From Thalassococcus_A lentus (GTDB lineage Bacteria > Pseudomonadota > Alphaproteobacteria > Rhodobacterales > Rhodobacteraceae): a stretch of 64,000 nt of DNA. A program made the translations under genes and the position numbers. How positions within the stretch are numbered: position 1 is the stretch's first letter; every line of letters begins with the position of its first letter. Location of the stretch: NCBI RefSeq assembly GCF_028023555.1, contig NZ_JAQIOY010000002.1, positions 744,001 to 808,000 on the forward strand. The letters are read 5' to 3'. Positions 46,761 through 55,672 of the stretch are shown one piece after another. Below the pieces are notes generated by a model, which saw nothing but the letters and a program-made list of their open reading frames with translations, had not been told where the DNA came from and searched no databases.

Positions 46761-47957
46761 CTATTCAATCAAAAATCGATGCGACAAAGGCAGGCTGGCC
46801 CCACCAAGGGTTCGGGCGTCAGATCCGACATGGCCCGCCTCTATTCTTGGCAAGGTCAGACCGGTGGTGTCGTTTCGTGCAAGCGCCGCCTGCGTCTTGG
46901 AAACCAAAGCTTCGCGCGCGGGGTCAGGCAACCAGCCATCAATGCGCACGGCCTCTACATCCAGAACCGCGCTGGCCGACACGACGGCATAGGCCAAAGC
47001 ATCGGCAGCGCTGTTGAGCCAGTCTTCCAACATCGCCTCGTCCACACGCCAGTCTTCTGTGTTTATCCACATACTCGAGGTTTCGAACCCGCTGGACAGC
47101 AGCGTCGCCTCGAGCACACCCAGGCTGGCAAGATCGATCAATTGGCAGGTTCCACCCTTTCCATCTGGCACAGGCAAAGGCCCCAAAGCCGCCGCATTCC
47201 CGCGCCCGGTAAACAGTTTGCCGTCCAGCGCCAAACCGCCGCCAATGAAGTAGCCAACGTAAAAATACAGAAAATCGCGCGCGCCATCCTGCGGGCCAAA
47301 GACCAGTTCGGCCCCACAGGCCGCGGATGCGTCATTTTGCAGAAAAACCGGAAAATCAAAGGCCGCTGCAATTTCCGCCCGGATATCGAAGTCACGCCAT
47401 CCTTCCATTCTTTCCGGGGCGACATTCAGTTTGGCGGCCCAGTTCCACAGGAAAAAAGGCATTGCAATGCCGAGTCCGGCCACCCGTGTTCTTTGGTCGT
47501 CCGGCAGGTCAGCCAAAAGCGCCTCGATCTGTGACACCGCAAATTTGACCGTTGCCTTGGGCTCTGGATAGGCATGAACCCGCGTAGCCCGGTCAAGCAC
47601 CTGCCCCTTGAAATCTGTCAGCACCAGCTCAACGGACCGGCGACCAATTTTGAGGCCCAGGAAATACGCCCCACCCGCCGCGAGCGCCATCGGCACCGAA
47701 GGCTGCCCGACCTTGCCGCGGATCGGATCGCCGCGTTCCAGCAGACCATCGCCCTCGAGGGCACGCATAATCACGGATACCGTTTGTGCGGACAAACCGG
47801 TTGAACGCGCAATATCGGCTTTGGCCATAGGGCCGTGCCGACGCAACAGCGTCAAAACAAGACGTTCATTGTGCGCACGCATCCCACTTTGATTGGAGCC
47901 ACGCCCAAGGATTTCCGTCTCTTTATCAATGGCTTGCTCAACCGACTTCACGTTCAA
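46761..47957 (-). CDS. ROK-family transcriptional repressor
   Basis: Sugar-responsive repressor of 398 residues. An N-terminal winged helix-turn-helix (KADIARSTGLSAQTVSVIMR) precedes a ROK sugar-binding fold. The zinc cysteines of ROK kinases (CxCGxxGC) are lost, only GTCQLIDLASLG remaining, and the phosphate-binding site is not intact, so it should not be a kinase. It diverges from the frc-type ABC operon, with a long inverted repeat in between. This resembles the frcR-frcBCA arrangement of rhizobia. Confidence 0.88.
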   Translation of the reverse strand: MNVKSVEQAIDKETEILGRGSNQSGMRAHNERLVLTLLRRHGPMAKADIARSTGLSAQTVSVIMRALEGDGLLERGDPIRGKVGQPSVPMALAAGGAYFLGLKIGRRSVELVLTDFKGQVLDRATRVHAYPEPKATVKFAVSQIEALLADLPDDQRTRVAGLGIAMPFFLWNWAAKLNVAPERMEGWRDFDIRAEIAAAFDFPVFLQNDASAACGAELVFGPQDGARDFLYFYVGYFIGGGLALDGKLFTGRGNAAALGPLPVPDGKGGTCQLIDLASLGVLEATLLSSGFETSSMWINTEDWRVDEAMLEDWLNSAADALAYAVVSASAVLDVEAVRIDGWLPDPAREALVSKTQAALARNDTTGLTLPRIEAGHVGSDARTLGGASLPLSHRFLIE

Positions 47958-48001
47958 GATGGCATCCTCCCTCGCTTGAGAATGCTTAGCACAATTGACC
48001 C

Positions 48002-48040
48002 TGTCAATAATAATTCATTCTGATTTATTTATTATTGACA
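48002..48040. promoter_or_regulatory. Long inverted repeat, candidate ROK operator
   Basis: TGTCAATAATAA at 48002-48013 and TTATTATTGACA at 48029-48040 are perfect 12-bp arms with a 15-bp spacer in an AT-rich stretch between the divergent repressor and transporter genes. TTGACA on the minus strand (48007-48002) could be the repressor gene's own -35 box. Confidence 0.7.
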
Positions 48041-48151
48041 CTCGGAGCGATTCTCTGCTTCCCTTACGTCCGAGGGTTGCGCACCGCTGGCAAATGCTCG
48101 GCATGCGCACCCGGAAGAACGGCTGAAGCCGTTACCTTTGGGAGGAAAGAC

Positions 48152-49180
48152 ATGACGAATTTGACTAAAACACTTGCTATGGGCGCATCCGCGCTGGCCT
48201 TTTCGGCGACTATGGCCGCCGCTGGCGGGCATGCGACAACCGTTTGCCTAATCACGAAAACCGACACCAACCCCTTCTTCGTCAAGATGAAGGAAGGCGC
48301 GACAGCCAAAGCAGAAGAGCTGGGCATGACGCTCAAGGCCTTTGCGGGCAAAGTGGATGGTGACCACGAAACACAGGTTCAGGCGATCGAAACCTGCATT
48401 GCGGACGGCGCAAAAGGCATCCTGCTGACAGCCTCTGACACCTCTGCCATCGTACCCAACGTACAGCAGGCCCGCGAGGCCGGGCTGGTTGTTATTGCGC
48501 TTGATACGCCGCTGTCACCTATCGACGCGGCAGACGCAACCTTTGCAACCGACAACTTCCTTGCTGGTGAGCTGATCGGCAAATGGGCCGCGGCCTCACT
48601 GGGCGACGATGCCGCCAACGCGAAGATCGGCATGCTGGATCTGGCCATCAGCCAGCCAACGGTTGGCGTTCTGCGCGATCAAGGCTTTCTCACCGGTTTT
48701 GGCATCGACATCAAAGACCCGAACAAATGGGGTGACGAAGATGATCCGCGGATTGTCGGCAACGATGTGACCGCTGGCAACGAAGAAGGTGGCCGCAAGG
48801 CGATGGAAAACCTGCTGGCCAAGGATCCCGGCATCAATGTGGTTTACACCATCAACGAACCCGCCGCAGCCGGTGCATATGAGGCACTCAAGGCCATTGG
48901 CCGCGAAAACGATGTTCTGATCGTGTCTGTCGACGGTGGCTGCCCCGGTGTTCAGAACGTGGCGGACGGCGTGATCGGCGCGACTTCGCAGCAGTACCCG
49001 CTGCTGATGGCATCGCTGGGCGTTGAAGCGATCAAGAAATGGGCCGACAACGGCGAAAAGCCAGAGCCGACACCGGGCAAAGATTTCTTTGATACCGGCG
49101 TTGCACTGGTGACTGACAAAGCCGCCGATGGCGTCGAGTCGATTTCGGTCGAAGAAGGCAAGAACCTCTGCTGGGGTTAA
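48152..49180 (+). CDS. frcB: Sugar ABC transporter substrate-binding protein, FrcB-like
   Basis: Periplasmic sugar receptor (RbsB/FrcB class), 342 residues. The ATG at 48152 follows a strong GGGAGGAAAG site and opens a signal peptide ending near TMAAAGG; the frame upstream covers the operator. Features are LITKTDTNPFFVKMKEGATA and VYTINEPAAAGAYEALKAIG with VSVDGGCPGVQNV. FrcB binds fructose, and relatives bind ribose or mannose. A 10-bp stem-loop separates it from the permease gene. Confidence 0.88.
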   Translation: MTNLTKTLAMGASALAFSATMAAAGGHATTVCLITKTDTNPFFVKMKEGATAKAEELGMTLKAFAGKVDGDHETQVQAIETCIADGAKGILLTASDTSAIVPNVQQAREAGLVVIALDTPLSPIDAADATFATDNFLAGELIGKWAAASLGDDAANAKIGMLDLAISQPTVGVLRDQGFLTGFGIDIKDPNKWGDEDDPRIVGNDVTAGNEEGGRKAMENLLAKDPGINVVYTINEPAAAGAYEALKAIGRENDVLIVSVDGGCPGVQNVADGVIGATSQQYPLLMASLGVEAIKKWADNGEKPEPTPGKDFFDTGVALVTDKAADGVESISVEEGKNLCWG

Positions 49181-49190
49181 GTACAAAACG

Positions 49191-49216
49191 TCGGACGGGG
49201 CCCCTGCCCCGTCCGA
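49191..49216 (+). promoter_or_regulatory. Intra-operon stem-loop after frcB
   Basis: Perfect 10-bp inverted repeat, TCGGACGGGG at 49191-49200 and CCCCGTCCGA at 49207-49216, with a 6-base loop, starting about 10 bp after the frcB stop. It is placed like the loops after dctP and ugpB in this window. Confidence 0.62.
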
Positions 49217-49288
49217 TCCCGCGGCCTTGACCTGACCGGGTAAAGGCGCTCTGAATTTCAAAGACATCCAAGGCACGAGGGGACAACC

Positions 49289-50428
49289 ATGTCCGAATCC
49301 GGCTCCAAAGGGCAGGACTACGAAGCATCGCTTGCAGCAGCCGATTCAAAGGTTGCCGAGTTTGATGATGAACAACGGGGCTTTGTGCACCGTTTGCAGC
49401 ACTTCCTGCATTCAAACCCTTCAATGGTTCCTCTAATCGTTCTTGTCCTGTCTACCATTGGCTTCGGGCTTTGGATCGACTGGGAGCCCATTCAGGTCAG
49501 AATGGGCTGGGCCGCACTGGAAGACGTGTCCAATGGCCGCTTTCGGTTCTTCAACTCATTCACGCTGACGCTCATCTTGCAACAAGTTGCGATTGTGGGC
49601 GTTCTTGCGCTCGCTCAGACATTGATCATCCTGACTGCAGGCATTGATCTGTCGGTCGGCGCAATCGCTGTTCTGTGCTCGGTCATCATGGGACAATTCA
49701 CGTTCCGCTATGGGATCCCTCCGTTTGTTTCAGTCATGATCGGTCTGGTGTTCGGCACCGCGATCGGCGCTGTCAGCGGATGGCTTGTCAGCCGGGTCAA
49801 ACTGCCACCCTTCATTGTCACGCTCGGGATGTGGCAGATCGTTCTGGCCGCGAACTATCTCTATTCCGCCAATGAAACCATTCGCAGTCAGGACATCGAG
49901 GCACAGGCCCCCTTCCTTCAGCTGATGGGCTACAAAATGAAGCTGGGCGGAGCCACCCTTACGCTTGGCGTTGTGTCGATGCTGGTTCTGGCGCTAGTGC
50001 TGGCCTATGCCTTGCGGTCCACGGCCTGGGGCCGCCATGTCTATGCCGTGGGCGACGATCCAGAAGCGGCCGAGCTGGCCGGGGTCAACGTGCACCGCAC
50101 CTTGATGTCTGTCTATATGCTGGCCGGTCTGATCTGCGCCTTTACCGCATGGGTGATGATTGGACGATTTGGGTCAGTTTCTCCCTCGGCCACCACAGGG
50201 GTCATCGGCAACATTCAAGCGATTACGGCCGTTGTGATCGGTGGGATCTCGCTGTTTGGGGGGCGCGGCTCAATTTTGGGGGCGCTGTTTGGCGCACTGA
50301 TCGTTGGGGTTTTCGAATTGGGGCTCAGAATGTCTGGCGCAGATCCGCAGTGGACCTTCCTGCTCATCGGCGTGCTGATCATCGGCGCTGTCGCCGTGGA
50401 CCAGTGGATCAGAAAGGTATCGGTATAA
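49289..50428 (+). CDS. frcC: Sugar ABC transporter permease, FrcC-like
   Basis: Inner-membrane permease of the RbsC class, 379 residues with about ten hydrophobic helices after a polar N-terminus of roughly 45 residues. LIILTAGIDLSVGAIAVLCS is the class signature, and YAVGDDPEAAELAGVNVHRT is the cytoplasmic coupling loop. The stop overlaps the ATPase start (TAATG). Confidence 0.92.
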   Translation: MSESGSKGQDYEASLAAADSKVAEFDDEQRGFVHRLQHFLHSNPSMVPLIVLVLSTIGFGLWIDWEPIQVRMGWAALEDVSNGRFRFFNSFTLTLILQQVAIVGVLALAQTLIILTAGIDLSVGAIAVLCSVIMGQFTFRYGIPPFVSVMIGLVFGTAIGAVSGWLVSRVKLPPFIVTLGMWQIVLAANYLYSANETIRSQDIEAQAPFLQLMGYKMKLGGATLTLGVVSMLVLALVLAYALRSTAWGRHVYAVGDDPEAAELAGVNVHRTLMSVYMLAGLICAFTAWVMIGRFGSVSPSATTGVIGNIQAITAVVIGGISLFGGRGSILGALFGALIVGVFELGLRMSGADPQWTFLLIGVLIIGAVAVDQWIRKVSV

Positions 50429-51210
50429 TGGAACGCACACCCATTCTGCAGGGCAAGAATCTGGTCAAACGCTATGGCAAGGTCACGGCCCTCGATCACT
50501 GCGACTTCGAACTCTATCCCGGCGAGATCCTGGCGGTCATCGGCGACAACGGCGCAGGCAAATCCACCTTGATCAAAGCCGTTTCAGGCGCTGTGGTCCC
50601 GGACGAAGGTGAGGTCTTTCTCGATGGTCAGCGGGTCGACTTCAACTCTCCGATCGACGCGCGCGAAAAAGGGATCGAAACCGTTTACCAGACCCTCGCC
50701 ATGTCCCCGGCCCTATCGATCGCGGACAACATGTTCATGGGGCGCGAAATCCGGAAAAAGGGTCTGATGGGCAAAGTCTTTCGCCAGTTGGACAAGGCCG
50801 AAATGGAACGGTTGGCAAGGGACAAGCTGAATGATCTCGGGCTCATGACGATCCAGAATATCCGGCAGGCAGTTGAAACCCTTTCAGGGGGTCAGCGTCA
50901 GGGCGTTGCGGTCGCGCGGGCTGCGGCCTTTGGGTCAAAGGTCATCATTCTGGACGAGCCGACCGCCGCACTGGGCGTCAAGGAAAGCCGTAAGGTGCTG
51001 GAGCTTATTCAGGACGTCAAATCCCGTGGCATCCCGATTGTTCTGATCTCGCACAACATGCCTCATGTTTTTGAGATCGCAGACCGGATTCACATTCACC
51101 GGCTCGGCAAACGGCTCTGCGTGATCGATCCCAAAGCCTTCTCAATGAATGATGCGGTTGCGTTTATGACCGGCGCGGCAGAACCGCCGCCCGAAACCAT
51201 CCCGGCCTGA
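50428..51210 (+). CDS. frcA: Sugar ABC transporter ATP-binding protein, FrcA-like
   Basis: ABC ATPase of 260 residues with a single nucleotide-binding domain, unlike the duplicated RbsA. Walker A GDNGAGKST, the signature LSGGQRQGVAVARA, Walker B VIILDEPTAALG and an H-loop SHN are visible. The chosen ATG is the one coupled to the frcC stop; the longer frame starts inside frcC. Single-domain length is the FrcA type. Confidence 0.92.
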   Translation: MERTPILQGKNLVKRYGKVTALDHCDFELYPGEILAVIGDNGAGKSTLIKAVSGAVVPDEGEVFLDGQRVDFNSPIDAREKGIETVYQTLAMSPALSIADNMFMGREIRKKGLMGKVFRQLDKAEMERLARDKLNDLGLMTIQNIRQAVETLSGGQRQGVAVARAAAFGSKVIILDEPTAALGVKESRKVLELIQDVKSRGIPIVLISHNMPHVFEIADRIHIHRLGKRLCVIDPKAFSMNDAVAFMTGAAEPPPETIPA

Positions 51211-51228
51211 TCCGAAAGCACACACTCT

Positions 51229-52671
51229 ATGTACTTAGGCATCGATATTGGCACGTCAGCGGTCAAGACGGTCCTCATCGACGTGACCGGAACGGTCCTT
51301 TCGGATGCAAGTGTTGGGCTGAGCATACAGCACCCGCATGCAGGATGGGCCGAACAAGCCCCGGACGACTGGTGGCAAGCCGTGGTTAAAGCCGTTCGCT
51401 CCGCTTGTGCCGACCAGCCACCACCAAGCGCTATTGGTTTGTCCGGGCAAATGCACGGTGCGGTTCTTCTGGACAAAACCCACAGGGCCATCCGTCCCGC
51501 CATCCTTTGGAACGACAGCCGGGCCGAAGCGGATTGCAAATCGCTGAGCAACACACATCCGCATTTGGCGCAACTGGCCGGCGTGCGGGCCATGCCCGGG
51601 CTGACAGCCCCCAAACTTCTCTGGCTATCAAGGGAAGAGCCGAACAATTTCAAAGCGATATCCCATCTTCTTAGCCCAAAAGATTATATCGGGCTGCGCC
51701 TGCATGGCGCGTGCATAACGGACCCCTCTGATGCGGCTGCAACATGGTGGTTCGATCAGGCGCAGCGTGACTGGGCCCCTGCTTTACAAGCGGCAACAGC
51801 CAGTGATCCGGGTTGGTTTCCGCCCATTCTGGGCGGGACCGAACAGGCCGGACAACTCAGTCAATCCGCAGCCGAGCAACTGGGTCTGCCCCGGGGCATC
51901 CCGGTTGCTACAGGGGCCGGTGACGCCGTTGCCGGGGCCATTGCACTGGGCGCGGTGCGCGACGGGGATGGCTTTGTATCACTGGGCACGTCCGGCCAGC
52001 TTTTCGTGGTAACAGACCGTTATGCCGCAGCGCCGGATCAAGGGCTGCACAGCTTTGCGCACACCTTGCCCGGGCTTTGGTATCAAATGGCGGCGATGCT
52101 GAACGGGGCCAGACCCATGCAATGGTTCGCTGACATGACCGGCGCGCCAATCGAGACGCTGTTGGCCGAAGCCCAAGACGCCCCCCTTCCCGGCACGCCC
52201 ATTTGCCTGCCCTATCTGACCGGCGAACGCACCCCGCACGGCGACAGTAAAATCCGCGGCGCCTTTATCGGCCTGAGCAATGACACGACGCGCGGACAAA
52301 TGATGCGCGCGGTGATCGAGGCCATCGCCTACAGCTTTGCCGACGCGCGTGCCGCGCTCGAAGCGGCCCGGCCAATGCCCTGCACCCTCCAGGCCATAGG
52401 CGGCGGAGCACGCTCGGCACTTTTGCTGCAAACCATGGCGGACGTTATGGGTGTCACATTGAACCGCAGCGAAGACGCCGCGATCGGCCCGGCTATTGGT
52501 GCGGCTAAATTGGCCGCGATGTGCATCGGCGATCTGTCAGTATCAGACCTGCACCAGCCCGAAACACGGCAGGAATTCCGCCCCGATCCCGAGGCCTCTG
52601 CACGTCATGAAAGCCGATTGCGGCGCTATCGCGCGCTCTACCCGGCCTTGCAATCGCTGCCGGACACGTAG
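51229..52671 (+). CDS. xylB: FGGY-family carbohydrate kinase, xylulokinase-like
   Basis: Sugar kinase of 480 residues. The N-terminal phosphate motif is YLGIDIGTSAVKTVLID, the xylulokinase substrate stretch is GLSGQMHGAVLLD with PAILWNDSRAEADC, and ATGAGDAVAGAIALG, VSLGTSGQLFV and QAIGGGARSALLLQ are the later FGGY motifs. It follows frcA by 18 bp and closes the operon. No xylose isomerase gene is present, so the imported sugar may reach xylulose by another route or may itself be a ketose. The name xylB is by similarity. Confidence 0.88.
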   Translation: MYLGIDIGTSAVKTVLIDVTGTVLSDASVGLSIQHPHAGWAEQAPDDWWQAVVKAVRSACADQPPPSAIGLSGQMHGAVLLDKTHRAIRPAILWNDSRAEADCKSLSNTHPHLAQLAGVRAMPGLTAPKLLWLSREEPNNFKAISHLLSPKDYIGLRLHGACITDPSDAAATWWFDQAQRDWAPALQAATASDPGWFPPILGGTEQAGQLSQSAAEQLGLPRGIPVATGAGDAVAGAIALGAVRDGDGFVSLGTSGQLFVVTDRYAAAPDQGLHSFAHTLPGLWYQMAAMLNGARPMQWFADMTGAPIETLLAEAQDAPLPGTPICLPYLTGERTPHGDSKIRGAFIGLSNDTTRGQMMRAVIEAIAYSFADARAALEAARPMPCTLQAIGGGARSALLLQTMADVMGVTLNRSEDAAIGPAIGAAKLAAMCIGDLSVSDLHQPETRQEFRPDPEASARHESRLRRYRALYPALQSLPDT

Positions 52672-52683
52672 ACACGCTCGCCC

Positions 52684-53088
52684 TTATCGAGCGTTGGTTT
52701 CAGCCCGGATTGCCGTGCTCAGCGGGTCAAAGCACCACCCCAGCGTCAGCGTGAAAGACGTCGGGAAAGCGGGTTTGTCAAAGCTGATCAGAGCCTGCCC
52801 CCAATTGGCGCTCGGGGCCTGCCCCGGCTCAGACAGCAGCGCGCCGCAATTGTTCGGACCAACACCGGTCCAATAGGCGCGATGCGTGTCACGGTTGGAA
52901 TAATTGCCCGCGAGCCCCGGGATCACCAAACGCGCCGGCGTGCCATCCACATTGGTAAAAGTGAAAATCGCTGCGCCGTCCTGCTCATCCAGATAAACGA
53001 TCTCGCCCATATCGCTAGACCAGGTTTCGTCCGCCATAGCGGCGGTTGTCGTCAGGGCGAGGGCAGCGGCGAGGATCAGGCGGTGCAT
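52684..53088 (-). CDS. Small secreted protein of unknown function
   Basis: A 134-residue protein with a clear signal peptide (ending near AAMADE) and a mature part rich in small and aromatic residues. Two cysteines (PNNCGALL and LGWCFDP) could form a disulfide. I do not recognise the family. It converges with xylB, whose stop is 13 bp away. Confidence 0.75.
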   Translation of the reverse strand: MHRLILAAALALTTTAAMADETWSSDMGEIVYLDEQDGAAIFTFTNVDGTPARLVIPGLAGNYSNRDTHRAYWTGVGPNNCGALLSEPGQAPSANWGQALISFDKPAFPTSFTLTLGWCFDPLSTAIRAETNAR

Positions 53089-53374
53089 GGGTTTGGCTCC
53101 TGTTGGTTGGAGCCGAGTGTGGCACAGGGCGAAGGCCGGGCGTAGTCAGGTATTCCTTGGCTTAAAACGAGCGCCAAGCCGGACCATCGACGGGCCGCGG
53201 TGCGGCGATCAGTCGGAATTTCTAAGACGCTTTATCCCAGCCACTGGCGCGCTAGGGATCAGCGGCGCGCATACGGCAGACCAATCGCCGTGCCGGGGGG
53301 CGGCCCGGCGATAGCGCGGCGCCCTGCGGGCTTGATCCGCGCTTCAATGAGTTTGGTCTCATCATTTCTACCAA
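53089..53374. other. 286-bp stretch without a convincing gene
   Basis: GC-rich sequence between the secreted-protein gene and a broken gene. Short open frames are present but show no ribosome-binding site or protein-like composition. No tRNA or other RNA fold was recognised. Confidence 0.5.
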
Positions 53375-53782
53375 TCAGTACCCAAGAGTGTGCAATACAA
53401 CGACAGTACCAATTGCCACCAGCATAGGAACAACAAACGATCGCACTGCCTCAGCCAAAAACGATCCGAAGTGGGAACGCATTCGTGGCCAAAACTTGTT
53501 TTTGTCGTATTTTTCGATTGTTGAGTAGCCAGCTCGGGTGAGGCTAGCATAGCACTCTTCAGACCACTCGCCAGACAAAGTGATTAGTCATGAGGCCTGC
53601 ATGATTTTAAAAGCATGTCGGACTTCCGTATTTTGATCGTGCGCCTTCAGTGCCGTTTCGTTGAAGTCACCAGTAAATTTGGTTTCTCTAGCTGAGCCAT
53701 GATCTGCGAAACGTACCCCTTCACCCAAATCATCTTGAGCGATCAAGCGTAGAAGGCGTTCTTCAATCTCAGAAGAGTACAT
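53375..53782 (-). pseudogene. Small gene interrupted by one in-frame TGA, overlapping the pheS stop
   Basis: Starting at the ATG at 53782, a frame of 64 codons ends at TGA (53590-53588). The same frame stays open for a further 71 codons to 53375, ending in a membrane helix (FVVPMLVAIGTVVVLHTLGY). Around the stop it reads FKIMQAS, stop, LITLSGEWSEECYASL, which looks like one continuous protein of about 135 residues. A single change from GGA or TGG to TGA would explain it. The ATG overlaps the pheS stop (TAATG). The region looks AT-richer than its neighbours. It could instead be two small proteins, but the second would need a TTG start and has no clear ribosome-binding site. Confidence 0.62.
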
Positions 53783-54852
53783 TACCGACTAAGTCCGCCA
53801 TGCAGCGTCGGCACATCCAGCGAAGCAAAGCCGTAATGCCGCAGCCAGCGCAGGTCTGAATCAAAGAAGGCGCGCAAATCCGGAATGCCGTATTTCAGCA
53901 TGGCGATCCGGTCGATGCCCATGCCAAAGGCAAAGCCCTGCCATTCGTCCGGGTCTACACCTGCCGCGGCCAGCACTTTGGGGTGCACCATGCCGCTGCC
54001 CAGAACCTCAAGCCAATCGTCGCCCTCGCCGACCTTGACGGTACCGCCTTCGAACGAACACTGAATGTCCACTTCGGCCGATGGTTCGGTGAAGGGGAAA
54101 TGCGAAGCCCGGAAGCGGGTTTTGACACTGGTGCCAAAGAAGGCCGAGAAAAATTCCTCCAGCACCCACTTGAGGTTCGCCATCGAGATATCGCGATCAA
54201 TGGCCAGTCCCTCGACCTGATGGAACATCGGTGTGTGGGTCTGGTCATAGTCGGCGCGGTACACTCTTCCCGGCGCAATGATCCGGCAGGGCGCGCCGTG
54301 CTTTTCCATATGCCGGATCTGCACCGGCGAGGTATGCGTCCGCAGCACATGCGGCGGGCGTTCGTCGCCTTCGGCGCGGTGCATGTAAAAGGTGTCCATC
54401 TCGGCGCGCGCAGGATGGTGGCCGGGAATATTCAGTGCGTCAAAGTTATACCAATCGCTGTCGATCTGCGGCCCTTCGGCCACGGCAAAGCCCATGTCGG
54501 CCAGGATCGCTGTGACCTCTTCGGTCACTTGGCTTACCGGATGGATAGTGCCTTGCTGGCGTGGACGAGACGGCAGCGTGACATCCAGCCACTCGGACTT
54601 GAGCCGTTCATCCAGTGCCGCATCGGCCAAGGCGACCTTCTTGGCGGCCAATGCGCTGTTGATCTCGTCTTTCAGTGCATTCAGCGCAGGGCCTGCAGTC
54701 TGGCGCTCTTCCGGCGTCATCTTGCCAAGCTCACGCATCTTGAGGCTGATTTCGCCCTTTTTGCCCACCGCCGAGACGCGCAGATCCTCCAGCGCGGCCT
54801 CATCGCCAGCATTCGCAATTGCAGTCAGGTATTTGTCGCGCAGATCTTGCAT
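53782..54852 (-). CDS. pheS: Phenylalanyl-tRNA synthetase alpha subunit
   Basis: Catalytic alpha subunit that, with PheT, charges tRNA-Phe. The 356-residue protein has the class II motifs: motif 2 GRVYRADYDQTHTPMFHQVE and motif 3 FAFGMGIDRIAMLKYGI, plus the N-terminal coiled-coil arm. Length is normal. pheT is not adjacent; the gene downstream is the broken ORF and beyond it genes on other strands. Confidence 0.97.
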   Translation of the reverse strand: MQDLRDKYLTAIANAGDEAALEDLRVSAVGKKGEISLKMRELGKMTPEERQTAGPALNALKDEINSALAAKKVALADAALDERLKSEWLDVTLPSRPRQQGTIHPVSQVTEEVTAILADMGFAVAEGPQIDSDWYNFDALNIPGHHPARAEMDTFYMHRAEGDERPPHVLRTHTSPVQIRHMEKHGAPCRIIAPGRVYRADYDQTHTPMFHQVEGLAIDRDISMANLKWVLEEFFSAFFGTSVKTRFRASHFPFTEPSAEVDIQCSFEGGTVKVGEGDDWLEVLGSGMVHPKVLAAAGVDPDEWQGFAFGMGIDRIAMLKYGIPDLRAFFDSDLRWLRHYGFASLDVPTLHGGLSR

Positions 54853-54914
54853 CTTGGCCTCTCCTTACAGACGCGGGGCCGTGCTATCACAGCGCCCTAG
54901 GAATGCAAGCATGC

Positions 54915-55574
54915 CTATAGACGCGGAACCGCCGTGACGTGTCGGGCATTCCGCACAAACTGCGCGATTTTACTGGCGTCCTTTAGACCCGGCGCCGCTT
55001 CGACACCGGATGAGACATCCACCTGACGCGCCCCGGTCATAGCAATCGCATCACCGACATTGTCGGGGTTCAGACCACCCGCCAGCATCCAAGGCTTGGC
55101 CCAGCGCTTGCCCGCAATCAAACGCCAGTCGAAGGCAAGTCCGTTTCCGCCCGGCAAATCCGCGTTCTTGGGCGGCTTGGCATCAATCAGGATCTGATCG
55201 GCAACCTGCGCGTAAAGCCCGATCTTCGGCAGATCGGCCTCTTCACCAACGCCAACCGCCTTCATCACCGGCAAACCATAGCGCGCGCGCACCTCAGCCA
55301 CGCGCTCGGGTGTTTCTCCTCCGTGTAGCTGAAGCATGTCCAGCGGAACCGTGGCGCAAAGCGCATCCAGCATGGCGTCGTCCGCGTTCACAACCAGGGC
55401 CACCTTGGCCAGCCCCACGGGCGCCAGACTGGCCAAATCCCTCGCCACATCCAAACTCACGTTTCGGGGGCTCTTGGGAAAGAAAACAAAACCGCCATAA
55501 GCCGCACCAGCCGAGGCCGCAGCTTCGACATCATCCGGCCGCGTCAGGCCACAGATCTTGACCCGCACGTCCAT
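54915..55574 (-). CDS. trpF: Phosphoribosylanthranilate isomerase
   Basis: Tryptophan-biosynthesis TIM barrel converting phosphoribosylanthranilate to its carboxyphenylamino form, 219 residues. The ATG at 55574 follows GGGAG and gives MDVRVKICGLTRPDD, with catalytic C7; the frame further upstream adds 17 unconserved residues. Later motifs are LQLHGGETPE, LAGGLNPDNV with the catalytic aspartate in ILIDAKPPK, and VDVSSGVEAAPGLKD. It sits in an ihfB-lapA-trpF row often seen in Rhodobacteraceae. Confidence 0.96.
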   Translation of the reverse strand: MDVRVKICGLTRPDDVEAAASAGAAYGGFVFFPKSPRNVSLDVARDLASLAPVGLAKVALVVNADDAMLDALCATVPLDMLQLHGGETPERVAEVRARYGLPVMKAVGVGEEADLPKIGLYAQVADQILIDAKPPKNADLPGGNGLAFDWRLIAGKRWAKPWMLAGGLNPDNVGDAIAMTGARQVDVSSGVEAAPGLKDASKIAQFVRNARHVTAVPRL

Positions 55575-55672
55575 GGCGCGACTCCCTGTTTCTTTGTGCC
55601 AAAAATATCCTGGGGTCTGGGGCAAAGCCCCAGAAAACTGTCACAACTTTCGAAAGTGGGCGAGACGCCCGA

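Noticed and set aside
50149..50427. Extended N-terminus of the FrcA frame
   Set aside because: It lies in another frame of frcC; the ATG overlapping the frcC stop gives the conserved FrcA start.
53588..53590. TGA read as selenocysteine in the broken gene
   Set aside because: No recognisable downstream insertion hairpin and no selenoprotein family; a nonsense mutation is simpler.
53375..53782. Toxin-antitoxin pair of two small genes
   Set aside because: Both parts are in one frame, separated only by a stop codon, and neither resembles a known toxin or antitoxin.
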